The notes under the pieces: model-generated
What the model was told of the DNA's origin: nothing
Seen by the model: the letters and a program-made list of their open reading frames with translations, nothing else
Database searches by the model: none
DNA from: Kordia sp039026955
Lineage (GTDB): Bacteria > Bacteroidota > Bacteroidia > Flavobacteriales > Flavobacteriaceae
Length of the DNA stretch: 64,000 nucleotides
Direction: 5' to 3'
Assembly (NCBI GenBank): GCA_039026955.1
Contig: JBCCLH010000021.1
Coordinates: 34,218 to 98,217 of the forward strand
Part shown: positions 27,477 through 36,602 of the stretch, in pieces
How positions within the stretch are numbered: the first letter of the stretch is position 1
Layout of the letters: each line of letters begins with the position of its first letter
Position numbers and translations under genes: made by a program

Positions 27477-27625
27477 TTAAAAACAATTCAAAATCCAACA
27501 TCCAACATTCACAAAAAATAAAGTCTAACAATAGCGAAGCTACGGTCCAAAAGATTCCTGCCTACGCAGGAACGAGTCTAACAGCGAAGCGGTCTAATAT
27601 CTAACAGCGTCAGCGGTCTAACATC
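27477..27625. repeat. TCTAACAGCGAAGCGGTCTAA-type repeat cluster
   Basis: Several units of this pattern plus CATCCAACATTC-type sequence, just before the 3' end of the GH3 gene. A plus-strand frame covering it (27389-27604) is a by-product of the repeats. Confidence 0.6.
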
Positions 27626-27630
27626 TAATA

Positions 27631-28731
27631 TCAAAGTCCCTCCTTAAACTCCAAAATACGCTCATAAGATTCATTGATACGTTCTTCCGAAATCTCGCCA
27701 TCAGCAATCATCTTCTTCACAATATCAATAATATCTTGTGGAATAATCATATCGCGCCCTTTCATGGGAATATGATTTGAAAACATCAACACATCAACAC
27801 CAGCTAAAATCGCCATCTCAATCGACTTTTCAAATCCAAACTGATCGGCAATTGCTTTCATCTGCATATCGTCTGAAAAAATCACACCATCAAAACCTAA
27901 ATCGCCACGTAAATAATCGGTCATGATCTTTTTAGAAAGTGTCGCAGGTAACTTAGAATCGTCTAGTTGATCATTCACAATATGCGCGGTCATAATTGCA
28001 TCAACATTGCCTTCATACAACAATTTTACATACGGAAACACTTCTTGCTGTTTCCAATACTTACTCACATCGGTCACATTAAAATGCGAATCTTGACGCG
28101 AATTTCCGTGGCCAGGAAAATGCTTAACAACCGTTCGAATATTAAAATAACGATGACTTTTCACCACCTGACGCGCATGTTTCACTATCTCTTTCGGATC
28201 TTTCGAAAACGCACGATGATTCTTTCCAATGGGCGGATTCTCTGCATTATCCACATCCAACACAGGCGCATAATTCACATTAATTCCAAGTTGTAGCAAA
28301 TTATGCGCAATAATATCACTGTAATATTTTGTAGAATCAATAGCATTTACTTCGCCTAAATACTTTGCAGAAACGGTCTTTGGAAAACCGTATTTTTGTT
28401 TCAATCGGTTTACTTTTCCACCTTCTTCATCAATACTCACCAAGAGTGGAAGTTGGGCATCTTGCTTTAACGTTTTGACCAATTTTTTTAGTTTTTCAAC
28501 AGAATTTTCTTTGCTGATGTTCTTTTCATACAGCAAAACACCACCTAATTTCTGCGCTTTAATATCGGCTAAAATCTTATTATCGGGAAGAATCTCCGTA
28601 TCGCCACCAATACCCAGCATAATCATTTGTCCAATCTTAATATCGAGACTATCAATGGTTGCATTCTGTGCAAATACACTGTTTCCGATTAAGAAAAACA
28701 ATGCGAAACCAATTCCAAACTTCAATTTCAT
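27631..28731 (-). CDS. Glycoside hydrolase family 3, NagZ-like beta-N-acetylhexosaminidase
   Basis: 366 residues, a single TIM-barrel domain with a signal peptide (1-21, V-F-A-Q). The NagZ-type GH3 motif K-H-F-P-G-H-G...D-S-H (203-216) carries the His acid/base loop, and S-D-D-M (286-289) provides the nucleophile Asp287. Removes terminal GlcNAc, typically from muropeptides. With the signal peptide it would act in the periplasm, unlike the cytoplasmic NagZ of enterobacteria. It stands alone between repeat-rich gaps. Confidence 0.88.
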   Translation of the reverse strand: MKLKFGIGFALFFLIGNSVFAQNATIDSLDIKIGQMIMLGIGGDTEILPDNKILADIKAQKLGGVLLYEKNISKENSVEKLKKLVKTLKQDAQLPLLVSIDEEGGKVNRLKQKYGFPKTVSAKYLGEVNAIDSTKYYSDIIAHNLLQLGINVNYAPVLDVDNAENPPIGKNHRAFSKDPKEIVKHARQVVKSHRYFNIRTVVKHFPGHGNSRQDSHFNVTDVSKYWKQQEVFPYVKLLYEGNVDAIMTAHIVNDQLDDSKLPATLSKKIMTDYLRGDLGFDGVIFSDDMQMKAIADQFGFEKSIEMAILAGVDVLMFSNHIPMKGRDMIIPQDIIDIVKKMIADGEISEERINESYERILEFKEGL

Positions 28732-28935
28732 CTAAATTCTTTTAAGTATACACTTCACAGGGCAAAAGTTATGCCTGTTTTATTTCATCGAAATATCTGC
28801 TAAAATAGCAAAATAAAATGCTGATCGTACGATGTATTTTAAAAGTTTAACACCGTAACAAAAGCTTTTATTGTATACAATCGGCTCATATGGGGGAATT
28901 TCAAACTTCTAATTGTTTTATAAATGATATGATGC

Positions 28936-29111
28936 GAGGCTGTCTAAAAAGTAAAGATTTCGTCAAACCAAATCATAAGCTGAATTCAATTCAAAATTAA
29001 TTCGGTTTCCTATGAATTGATTATCAGTAGAATGAGATTCTAAAGTCTATGCTAAAAACATTTCAGTATCAAGCTTAGAATGACGTTTTCATTCGCTTTT
29101 TAGATAACCTC
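28936..29111. mobile_element. Degenerate miniature inverted-repeat element (copy A)
   Basis: The left end GAGGCTGTCTAAAAAGT equals the terminal repeat of the intact copy at 41484-41691. The right end (29095-29111) matches it with three changes. The interior shares GATTTCGTCAAACC and CAGTATCAAGC with the other copies. No coding capacity. Confidence 0.6.
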
Positions 29112-29129
29112 AATTAATTATTTAAAATT

Positions 29130-29213
29130 TTGACGCAACCAAAAGACAATTTGTACATCTATACAGAAAGCAATGATGAAAAAATAAGCTTTAGCGGTTA
29201 CATTTCTAGATGA
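29130..29213 (+). other. Possible short ORF or gene relic next to MITE copy A
   Basis: From TTG 29130 the frame gives 27 residues (T-Q-P-K-D-N-L-Y-I-Y-T-E-S-N-D-E-K-I-S-F-S-G-Y...) with a protein-like composition that differs from the surrounding repeats. It has no ATG and no recognised family. It may be the remnant of a gene cut by the adjacent element. Confidence 0.2.
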
Positions 29214-29317
29214 AAAAGTAGTGCAATGTCTCTTCATTTCATACGGAACGCTACTCAAATTCACAGGCAATCAGTAGAAAGTAAAGCAGTCTACATTGCA
29301 GTTTGAAATGTAATATA

Positions 29318-29356
29318 AAAAAAAGCCTGAGTGTTCTTTCCACTCAGGCTTTTTTT
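29318..29356. terminator. Strong bidirectional terminator upstream of mnmA
   Basis: A 16-bp stem including the A/T runs (29318-29333 with 29341-29356) with GCCTGAGTG / CACTCAGGC in the GC part and a 7-nt loop. Confidence 0.8.
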
Positions 29357-29395
29357 GTAATAAGATCACATGCTCAAAAAACACGAAAAAGATAG

Positions 29396-29403
29396 TATCT
29401 TTG
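29396..29403 (+). promoter_or_regulatory. -7 element of mnmA
   Basis: TATCTTTG, exact consensus, 60 bp upstream of the mnmA ATG and just downstream of the terminator. Confidence 0.65.
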
Positions 29404-29463
29404 TCAGCAATTAGAGTGAGCTACGTCTTACTTGAAAACAAATAGCGAAAGGAATAAGATAAA

Positions 29464-30651
29464 ATGAAACGAGTTATAGTAGGACTTTCTGGAGGAGTAG
29501 ATTCTAGCGTCACGGCGTATCTGTTGAAAGAACAAGGATACGAAGTCATCGGTCTTTTTATGAAAAATTGGCACGATGATTCGGTAACGATCTCCAATGA
29601 ATGTCCTTGGTTAGAAGATAGCAACGATGCCATGATTGTGGCAGAAAAACTAGGAATTCCATTCCAAACGGTAGATTTAAGCGAACAATACAAAGAACGT
29701 ATCGTTGATTATATGTTCAACGAATACGAAAAAGGACGCACACCAAATCCGGATGTATTGTGCAATCGAGAAATAAAATTTGATGTCTTTTTAAAAATTG
29801 CGTTAGATTTAGGAGCGGATTATGTAGCAACAGGTCACTACTGCCGAAAAGAAACGATTGAAAAAGATGGAAAAACTATTCACAAGTTGTTGGCTGGTGT
29901 TGATGGCAATAAAGATCAATCGTATTTCTTGTGTCAATTATCGCAAGAACAATTGTCAAAAGCACTATTTCCTGTGGGAGAATTGACAAAACCTGAAGTA
30001 CGTGAAATTGCGGCAAAAGCAGATTTAATCACGGCAGAAAAGAAAGATTCCCAAGGATTGTGTTTTATTGGAAAAGTAAAATTGCCTGACTTTTTACAAC
30101 AACAATTACAACCAAAAGAAGGTGTGATTGTGGAAGTACCAAGCACGATTGAAAGCTATCAAAAAGAATTACCAACATTTGCTTCCAAAGCAGAAGAATT
30201 GGCGTTCTACGCACAAAAATATACCTATCAACAAACAGATGGAAAAATAGTTGGAAAACACCAAGGTGCACACTATTTTACAAAAGGACAACGAAAAGGA
30301 TTAGCTGTTGGAGGAACGGTTGAACCTTTATTTGTGATTGAAACTGATGTAGAAGAAAATGTCATTTACACAGGACAAGGAAAATCGCATCCAGGTTTGT
30401 ACCGACGTACTTTATTTGTATCGGATGAAGAATTGCACTGGGTTCGTGAAGATTTAGCCTTACAGCCAGACGAATCCATGGAAGTACTAGCGCGTATTCG
30501 CTACCGTCAGCCGTTACAAAAAGCTGTAGTATACAAAATAGAAGGCGGCGCCTATGTAGATTTCGAAAATCCACAAAGTGCCATCACCGAAGGACAATTT
30601 GTAGCATGGTATATTGAAGATGAATTGATCGGTTCAGGAGTGATTTCTTGA
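29464..30651 (+). CDS. mnmA: tRNA-specific 2-thiouridylase MnmA
   Basis: 395 residues. Thiolates uridine 34 of tRNA Lys/Glu/Gln. PP-loop S-G-G-V-D-S-S-V at residues 9-16. The first catalytic Cys is in N-P-D-V-L-C-N-R-E-I-K-F, and the second in S-Q-G-L-C-F-I-G. The T-G-H-Y motif lies between them. The C-terminal beta-barrel RNA-binding part is complete. A flavobacterial insertion (N-E-C-P-W-L-E-D near residue 45) is seen. It is preceded by its own promoter and terminator and followed by A/C-rich low-complexity DNA. Confidence 0.95.
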   Translation: MKRVIVGLSGGVDSSVTAYLLKEQGYEVIGLFMKNWHDDSVTISNECPWLEDSNDAMIVAEKLGIPFQTVDLSEQYKERIVDYMFNEYEKGRTPNPDVLCNREIKFDVFLKIALDLGADYVATGHYCRKETIEKDGKTIHKLLAGVDGNKDQSYFLCQLSQEQLSKALFPVGELTKPEVREIAAKADLITAEKKDSQGLCFIGKVKLPDFLQQQLQPKEGVIVEVPSTIESYQKELPTFASKAEELAFYAQKYTYQQTDGKIVGKHQGAHYFTKGQRKGLAVGGTVEPLFVIETDVEENVIYTGQGKSHPGLYRRTLFVSDEELHWVREDLALQPDESMEVLARIRYRQPLQKAVVYKIEGGAYVDFENPQSAITEGQFVAWYIEDELIGSGVIS

Positions 30652-30699
30652 TGAACTTGAACTTGAAGTTGAATTTGAAACCGAAAAGAGAATTAAAAT

Positions 30700-30796
30700 C
30701 GAGTAACAAATCAACAAATCAACAAATCGACGAATTAACAAATTAACAAATCAACAAAAAACCAAGACCAAACACCCAAAACCAAAAACCAAAAAA
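30700..30796. repeat. Low-complexity AACAAATC-type tandem stretch
   Basis: Near-tandem ACAAATCA units of 8-9 bp followed by CCAAAAACC repeats, directly upstream of the subtilase start. It resembles the stretch at 8937-9075. Confidence 0.6.
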
Positions 30797-30800
30797 AAAG

Positions 30801-32423
30801 ATGAAAAAGTTGATCGTATTAGCAATAATAATAGCAGCACAATTCAGTGTGGCACAAACAGAACATGCTTGGGTATACTTTACCGACAAGCCCAATGTAT
30901 CTACGGCTTTAGCGAATCCAACAACAATTCTAACACAAAAAGCCATCAATCGTAAAAACAATCACAGTATTGCCATTGATGCACGCGATGTTCCTGTGAA
31001 TGAAGCGTATATCGCACAAGTCAAAAACCAAACAGGAATCACGGTCATGGCGAAGTCGAAATGGTTCAATTGTGTACATGTTTTGGGAACACAAACGGAT
31101 ATTGATAACTTATTGAATTTAGCTTTTGTCAATGAAATATTTTATGCAGATCGTTCTTTAAATACGGTTGGCAGACCTGCTGCAACTACAAATCACGAGC
31201 GCGTAGCGAAAAAGTTGGAAACACATGTGATGTTCAATTACGGAAACAGTGGAAATCAAGCATCGATGATTAAGGTTGATAAACTACACGAGTTAGACTA
31301 TACAGGCGACGGTGTCACGGTAGCGGTGATGGATAGCGGTTTCCCGAATGTAAACACCATGACTGCTTTTCAACGCTTACGAGATAATGGCGATTTGTTA
31401 AACGGTTATGATTTTGTAGATCGAAATCCAGATATTTATGCCTACACAGGAAATAATCATGGAACGTTGGTATTATCAGACATGGCAGCCTATCTTGATG
31501 GTCAATTTGTTGGAACGGCACCTGATGCAAGTTATTATTTATTTAGAACAGAAGATGCTGGCAGCGAAACTCCTTTGGAAGAATCTTATTGGGTAGAAGC
31601 TGCAGAACGCGCGGATAGTTTAGGAGTTGATGTTGTAAATACTTCCTTAGGTTACAATCGTTTTGACGACAGTCGCTATGATTATACAACTGCCGATATG
31701 GACGGAAACACAACTTTCATTACAAGAGGCGCTAATATTGCGGTTGAAAAAGGAATGTTTATGGTGAGTTCGGCAGGAAATTCTGGGAATGATGCTACTT
31801 GGCAAATCATAACCGCGCCTGCAGATGGAAATGTATTTACGATTGGAGCAGTAGATGGTAGTGGAAATTATGGATGGTTTAGTTCGTTAGGAAGAACACC
31901 AAATATTCCTGTAAAGCCAGATATTGTAGCGCAAGGTGTGGCTTCTTATGTGATTATACCAAGTGGAGGCATTGCTACAGCCAACGGAACTTCGTTTTCA
32001 TCACCAATTATTGCTGGAGCGATGGCGTGTATGGTACAAGCATTTCCAAACAAAACCAATTTGGAGTTGATGCAGATTGTTCGTGAAACAGCTTCCATCT
32101 ATGCGAATCCAACGATTCAATTGGGACATGGAATTCCAGATTTTGAAGTGGCTTTTCAGACCTTGTCTACAAAGGAGATTCAAAACGTAGCTGCAATTCA
32201 AATCTTTCCAAATCCCGCGAAAACGAATATACAAATCAATTTACCAGTAGCAACACAAAATGCAACCATTACCTTGGGGAATTTGGTTGGAACAACGCTC
32301 AGCTTTTATACCGTAAATGGAAATTCTCAAACTATTGATGTAAGTCAACTGGCAGCAGGAATGTACTGGGTACGTATTGAAGCAGAAGGGGAAACAATCA
32401 CCAAAAAAATCATAAAACAATAA
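30801..32423 (+). CDS. S8 (subtilisin-family) serine peptidase with T9SS type A sorting domain
   Basis: 540 residues: signal peptide 1-18 (F-S-V-A-Q), a propeptide-like region to about 150, then the subtilase domain. The triad is in D-H-S order: Asp178 (M-D-S-G-F), His220 (N-N-H-G-T-L) and Ser398 (N-G-T-S-F-S-S-P). The C-terminal ~80 residues (I-F-P-N-P-A-K...G-M-Y-W-V-R-I...K-K-I-I-K-Q) form a type A T9SS sorting signal, so the enzyme should cross the outer membrane and be released or surface-bound. The next gene begins 6 bp after its stop. Confidence 0.92.
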   Translation: MKKLIVLAIIIAAQFSVAQTEHAWVYFTDKPNVSTALANPTTILTQKAINRKNNHSIAIDARDVPVNEAYIAQVKNQTGITVMAKSKWFNCVHVLGTQTDIDNLLNLAFVNEIFYADRSLNTVGRPAATTNHERVAKKLETHVMFNYGNSGNQASMIKVDKLHELDYTGDGVTVAVMDSGFPNVNTMTAFQRLRDNGDLLNGYDFVDRNPDIYAYTGNNHGTLVLSDMAAYLDGQFVGTAPDASYYLFRTEDAGSETPLEESYWVEAAERADSLGVDVVNTSLGYNRFDDSRYDYTTADMDGNTTFITRGANIAVEKGMFMVSSAGNSGNDATWQIITAPADGNVFTIGAVDGSGNYGWFSSLGRTPNIPVKPDIVAQGVASYVIIPSGGIATANGTSFSSPIIAGAMACMVQAFPNKTNLELMQIVRETASIYANPTIQLGHGIPDFEVAFQTLSTKEIQNVAAIQIFPNPAKTNIQINLPVATQNATITLGNLVGTTLSFYTVNGNSQTIDVSQLAAGMYWVRIEAEGETITKKIIKQ

Positions 32424-32429
32424 CAACGA

Positions 32430-33389
32430 ATGGCTTTGTTCGAACACAATAAAATTACACAATTATACAATATTCAATATCCAATCATTCAAGGTGGTAT
32501 GATTTGGGCAAGTGGCTGGCGATTGGCTTCTGCCGTAAGTAATGCTGGCGGATTAGGCTTGTTGGGAGCAGGATCAATGTATCCTAATATATTGCGCGAA
32601 CACATCCAAAAATGTAAAAAAGCAACGGACAAACCGTTTGGTGTGAACGTTCCGATGCTGTATCCGAATATTGAAGAAATCATGGATATTATTGTAGAAG
32701 AAGGTGTGAAAATTGTGTTTACTTCCGCAGGAAATCCGAAAACATGGACGCCATTTTTAAAGGAAAACGGAATCACGGTAACACATGTTGTGAGTAGTTC
32801 CAAATTTGCGTTGAAAGCACAAGCAGCAGGTGTAGATGCAGTGGTAGCAGAAGGTTTCGAAGCTGGCGGACACAACGGACGCGAAGAAACAACAACACTC
32901 ACGTTGATTCCAAGTGTGAAAGAACAATTGGAAATTCCGTTGTTGGCTGCGGGAGGCATCGGAAGTGGAAAAGCGATGTTAGCCGCTATGGTTTTAGGCG
33001 CAGACGGCGTACAAGTCGGAAGTCGATTTGTAGCAACGCACGAAGCTTCTTCACACATCGAATTCAAAAAACAAGTCGTGGAAGCCAAAGAAGGAAGCAC
33101 CAAACTCATGTTGAAGGAATTAGCGCCTGTACGCTTGTTGAAAAATAAATTCTACGAAGATATAGAAGCTTTATACACGACTGGTCCAACTGTAGAAGAA
33201 CTCAAAACCTTATTAGGAAGAGCACGTGCCAAACGCGGTATGTTTGAAGGCGATTTGGTAGAAGGCGAATTGGAAATTGGGCAAGTCTCTGCCTTAATTC
33301 ACGAGATCAAACCTGCAGCGACTGTGGTAGCGGATATGGTTTCGGAGTTTGCGGAAAGTGTTGGTTTGGTAGAGCGTTTTCGTGTTTAG
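32430..33389 (+). CDS. Nitronate monooxygenase family FMN oxidoreductase
   Basis: 319 residues, a TIM-barrel flavoenzyme. Q-G-G-M-I-W (21-26) and A-A-G-G-I-G-S-G-K (about 172-180) form the FMN phosphate site. His148 in G-F-E-A-G-G-H-N-G is the catalytic base of nitronate monooxygenases. The family also includes FabK-type enoyl-ACP reductases, which share these motifs, so the substrate is not certain. It starts 6 bp after the subtilase gene and is probably co-transcribed, although the functions look unrelated. Confidence 0.88.
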   Translation: MALFEHNKITQLYNIQYPIIQGGMIWASGWRLASAVSNAGGLGLLGAGSMYPNILREHIQKCKKATDKPFGVNVPMLYPNIEEIMDIIVEEGVKIVFTSAGNPKTWTPFLKENGITVTHVVSSSKFALKAQAAGVDAVVAEGFEAGGHNGREETTTLTLIPSVKEQLEIPLLAAGGIGSGKAMLAAMVLGADGVQVGSRFVATHEASSHIEFKKQVVEAKEGSTKLMLKELAPVRLLKNKFYEDIEALYTTGPTVEELKTLLGRARAKRGMFEGDLVEGELEIGQVSALIHEIKPAATVVADMVSEFAESVGLVERFRV

Positions 33390-34234
33390 ACGCGCTTTGC
33401 TTTTAGATTGTTAGTATCGGCTTCGCCTGTTAGACACGCTTCGCTTTAGTATCGCTCACGCTCTTGGTATTTTAGTATTGTAGTTTATGAGTTTGTGAGT
33501 GTTATTTGATGGCATTGCTACATTTTCAAATTTTCAAATTGGCACATTGGTAGATGCGCTTTGCTTTTAGACTCTAGATATTTTGAAACGTCATTACGAG
33601 CGAAAGCGCGGTAATCTGTCGAAATCAAATTATGATTAGTCTTTGAAATAAGCATTAGTACATTTTCAAATTGATACATTGGTAGATGCGCTTCGCTTTA
33701 GTATCGCTCACGCTCTTGGTATTTTAGTATTGTAGTTGGTGATTTGTGAATGTTATTTGATAGCATTGCTACATTTTTAAATTTTCAAATTGGCACATTG
33801 GTAGATGCGCTTTACTTTTAGACTCTAGATATTTTGAAACGTCATTACGAGCGAAAGCGCGGTAATCTGTAGAAATCAAAGTATGATTAGTCTTTGAAAT
33901 AAGCATTGGTACATTTTCAAATTATCAAATTAGTACATTGGTATGGTAGATGCGCTTCGCTTTAGACTGCTTACGCTTTTAGATTCTAGGTGTGTTTTGA
34001 AACGTCATTACGAGCGAAAGCGCGGTAATCTGTCGAAATCAAAGCAGAATTTGTACTTTTATAGGAAAAGATTGCCTCGTCGTAAACTCCTCGCAATGAC
34101 TCATTATACTAAAATTTCAATTCGAATTCTTGAAAAGATTTAGTATCAAGAAATCCTTTAAAATCATTTAAGATGCTAACAAAGTCTAAAAAATCCAACA
34201 GTCTAAAAATCTAATAATCTAACATATCTAAAAA
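33390..34234. repeat. Composite tandem repeat array of about 250 bp units
   Basis: CTTCGCTTTAGTATCGCTCA-type segments start at 33439 and 33691, with a shortened one at 33955. The interleaved CGTCATTACGAGCGAAAGCG segments start near 33596, 33837 and 34003. Each unit also repeats ACATTTTCAAATT and GGTAGATGCGCTT. The last unit (34003-34100) has a full inverted right arm ending in CTCGCAATGAC. No gene; the frame at 33943-34143 lies inside the repeats. Confidence 0.7.
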
Positions 34235-35542
34235 TCAATTCCCATACTTCATAATCAACTTTCCAGTTTCGTTGCCTTCTTGGGTGCCGTCTGCTTTGTA
34301 TAAGATGTAATCAAAGATATCTGCTTGTTGCACGGTGACTTTTGCGCCAGATTTTAAATCTTTGATGTAGTACGGTTCGTTTTGTAGAATCCCTTTAATG
34401 GTTTCGCCATTCCAACGTGTTACTTCCACCCACATCCATTCATTACCGCCAGTATCAGTGGTAAAAGGTGCTTTTAGTAATAACGTTTCCTGATCTAGTC
34501 CTTCATTAAATAGTGCGCGTAATTCAGGTAGTTTTTTCTTGGCACGTTCGCTCGCCGCCATGATTTCATCATTGTGGTTTACATTCGTGATTTCATCATC
34601 AACCCCAAAGAGGTTTTTGTAGACTTCACTTTCGTACGCTTGTTTGTTTTTGAAATCCTTGTTATTGAAATTCACCCGAAATATGGTATTGAACGGATCG
34701 CCTTCTTCCATAGCAAGAACTCTTCTAAAGTTAATAGCTGCTTTTCTCTGCGAATTGTCTTCCACTATAGTCGCAAGAATTTCTTGGAATTGCGAGTTTT
34801 TTATGGCATCTAAATCGACTAGTAAGCTTTTATCTTGAATTTGTTTGCCTTCTAAAAGCAGTTGTCCAATGATAGTTAGTAATTGAGTGGCATTTCTCAT
34901 GTTTGAACACGGCGAATCTTCAATGACAAGATCTGGCAAGCCAAAACGCTGCATTCCGAAGGTAATCGTGCGACAGTATTCGTCCATTCTGTACGAATGT
35001 AGTGTGAGTAGTTGGAATGCATTAGGCTTTCCATTTTCCCAAGGATCTAAACGTTCTTTTTTCCATGTTGCAGGCAAATAGTATTCTCGCACTTCGCCAT
35101 CATACACTATAAAATCTGTATTATTTACTTTTTTATACACCCAATCAAATAGCTTTTTGGTGTGTGTAAATACATCTTTTTCTTGATAGTATAGCACAAT
35201 GATGCAGGCGTTTTTGGAATTGCCTAGTTGCTCTTTTTGTGTTTGCGTAAATCCATCTGCAAAATATTGCAAGTATTCCATGTCATGTGCTGGATAATCT
35301 TCTTCTACATCAGAAATAATATCTAAATAGATCATGGTACGGTCAATTACATCTGGTGCATCATCAATGAAAGTCACACCAGGAAAAATAGCTTTTAATT
35401 CCTTTTTTATTGCTTTTTCGTTCAGTTTCGTATCCATGGTATACAATCCAATTTCAGAAAGTGCACCTGTTGTATCTTCATAATTTTGTGCAATGACAAA
35501 GAGTGAATTCAATACTAATATAAAAAAGAAGAGGCGTTTCAT
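34235..35542 (-). CDS. Secreted DUF2314-containing protein
   Basis: 435 residues from ATG 35542, which begins a clean signal peptide (M-K-R-L-F-F-F-I-L...I-A-Q); the longer frame adds 22 residues in front of it. The body (about 20-350) is not recognised and contains many Asp/Glu and aromatic residues. The C-terminal ~75 residues (W-V-E-V-T-R-W-N-G-E-T-I-K-G-I-L...D-I-F-D-Y) look like DUF2314, a small SH3-like domain. Function unknown. It is transcribed alone toward the repeat array. Confidence 0.65.
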   Translation of the reverse strand: MKRLFFFILVLNSLFVIAQNYEDTTGALSEIGLYTMDTKLNEKAIKKELKAIFPGVTFIDDAPDVIDRTMIYLDIISDVEEDYPAHDMEYLQYFADGFTQTQKEQLGNSKNACIIVLYYQEKDVFTHTKKLFDWVYKKVNNTDFIVYDGEVREYYLPATWKKERLDPWENGKPNAFQLLTLHSYRMDEYCRTITFGMQRFGLPDLVIEDSPCSNMRNATQLLTIIGQLLLEGKQIQDKSLLVDLDAIKNSQFQEILATIVEDNSQRKAAINFRRVLAMEEGDPFNTIFRVNFNNKDFKNKQAYESEVYKNLFGVDDEITNVNHNDEIMAASERAKKKLPELRALFNEGLDQETLLLKAPFTTDTGGNEWMWVEVTRWNGETIKGILQNEPYYIKDLKSGAKVTVQQADIFDYILYKADGTQEGNETGKLIMKYGN

Positions 35543-35660
35543 AAGAAGTTCAATGTTATATATCGTTAAAGATACCTTTTTACAGTAAAAAAATGCATCT
35601 TCTCTCAAAAAAGATTACTTTTAAGTAGATGAAAATCAAGTTATGAGAGCTAACGAATAA

Positions 35661-35762
35661 TTTTTAAGTGTGCATCCTGTACTAGCTGTGAAAGATGTGC
35701 TAAAGTCATTAGATTTTTATGATTTAGATAAAAATGGGTTGACGTTTTATAAGGATTTGTAA
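35661..35762 (+). pseudogene. Relic of a VOC/glyoxalase-family gene with the middle deleted
   Basis: In one frame up to the TAA at 35760 the DNA reads V-H-P-V-L-A-V-K-D-V-L-K-S-L-D-F-Y and then D-L-D-K-N-G-L-T-F-Y-K-D-L. The first part is the usual N-terminus of a VOC (bleomycin-resistance/glyoxalase-like) protein, and the second part is its usual C-terminus. About 80-100 residues between them are missing, and there is no start codon. It is an old in-frame deletion product, not a working gene. Confidence 0.6.
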
Positions 35763-35765
35763 AGA

Positions 35766-36491
35766 TCAATCATCATCAAGTCTTTCTCCCAATGCTTTCA
35801 GTACTTTTTTTGCATTTTCTTTGTAGAGTCTTATGAGACCAAAATGATTGCCGTACGCGAGTACATTGTAAGCGGCGACACGTTTTCGGTAATCTTCACT
35901 CGTAGTAAAATAGGTAAGCATTTCATCAGTCAATTTTCCCTGTGTCCAATCGACAAACCAAGGAAATTCTTGAAAATCTGCTAAATTGTCTAGAACGACT
36001 TTTTCCAAACGTTCATTGCTTTTCTTTAGATTCGGACCAAGCAGTGAGTAGAACTGAGTTAAATCGTCAAAAATACTATCGCGTTCACTGGTTTTTTGAT
36101 TGGAAATATTTTTTAAAATATCGTATCCTTTCGTTTGAATATTAAAAGGTTGATACAATGTCACCAAACTGTAAAACATCGGATAGTCCTTGTAATTTTC
36201 TTTTGTTATTTTTTTATCAATAATAAGCTTAAAGGTTTCTTGATTATTCTCAAAGACTTCAATTAATTTAGAAGCAGTAATAGTGTCTCTTTTAAGGTCA
36301 GAAGTGACTGTTTCTAAGGCGCTTCTTAGCGTATTTTTGGCTTTTCTGTTGGAATTCCAATTGTTGACTTGCAATGCTAGTAAAATTCCAATCATAACTA
36401 GTAGAATTTCACCAATTGCATACATAATATACTTTCTAAACTTGCTTTCTTGGAGCAGTCGTTTCCGAAACGAGCGAAAAATTTTTACCAT
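35766..36491 (-). CDS. DUF6090 family single-pass membrane protein
   Basis: 241 residues. The N-terminal pattern F-R-K-R-L-L-Q-E-S-K-F-R-K-Y, followed by the membrane helix Y-A-I-G-E-I-L-L-V-M-I-G-I-L-L-A-L (about 24-40) and Q-V-N-N-W-N, is typical of DUF6090, a family abundant in Flavobacteriia. The remainder is a helical periplasmic domain. Function unknown. It lies 12 bp after the stop of a 31-residue membrane microprotein gene, and both follow the M23 peptidase gene. Confidence 0.8.
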   Translation of the reverse strand: MVKIFRSFRKRLLQESKFRKYIMYAIGEILLVMIGILLALQVNNWNSNRKAKNTLRSALETVTSDLKRDTITASKLIEVFENNQETFKLIIDKKITKENYKDYPMFYSLVTLYQPFNIQTKGYDILKNISNQKTSERDSIFDDLTQFYSLLGPNLKKSNERLEKVVLDNLADFQEFPWFVDWTQGKLTDEMLTYFTTSEDYRKRVAAYNVLAYGNHFGLIRLYKENAKKVLKALGERLDDD

Positions 36492-36503
36492 AACAAAACA
36501 CTA

Positions 36504-36599
36504 TTAATCCTCAGAACGCGGATAATTTTTATACAGTCGAATGCCTAATCTTACAAAAAGCAGCACTGCAATAATTATGACGATATTTAGTTCATCCAT
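36504..36599 (-). CDS. 31-residue single-helix membrane microprotein
   Basis: A short frame (ATG at 36597-36599, TAA at 36504-36506) encodes M-D-E-L-N-I-V-I-I-I-A-V-L-L-F-V-R-L-G-I, followed by a basic/aromatic tail R-L-Y-K-N-Y-P-R-S-E-D. It has one hydrophobic helix with an acidic start and positive-inside tail, as expected of a small inner-membrane protein. Its start is 3 bp after the M23 gene stop and its stop 12 bp before the DUF6090 start, so translational coupling is likely. Family not known to me. Confidence 0.6.
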   Translation of the reverse strand: MDELNIVIIIAVLLFVRLGIRLYKNYPRSED

Positions 36600-36602
36600 A
36601 TG

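Larger units (their letters stand above)
28732..29395. other. Gap with a degenerate MITE and a possible gene relic
   Basis: It holds a 176-bp inverted-repeat element (28936-29111), a short protein-like frame (29130-29213) and a strong terminator (29318-29356). The first 200 bp show nothing recognisable. Confidence 0.6.

Noticed and set aside
27389..27604. 71-residue plus-strand frame
   Set aside because: Composed of the dispersed TCTAACAGCGAAGC repeats and A-rich DNA; no protein-like pattern.
33943..34143. 66-residue plus-strand frame in the 33.4-34.2 kb gap
   Set aside because: Built of the array units and the inverted-arm repeat.
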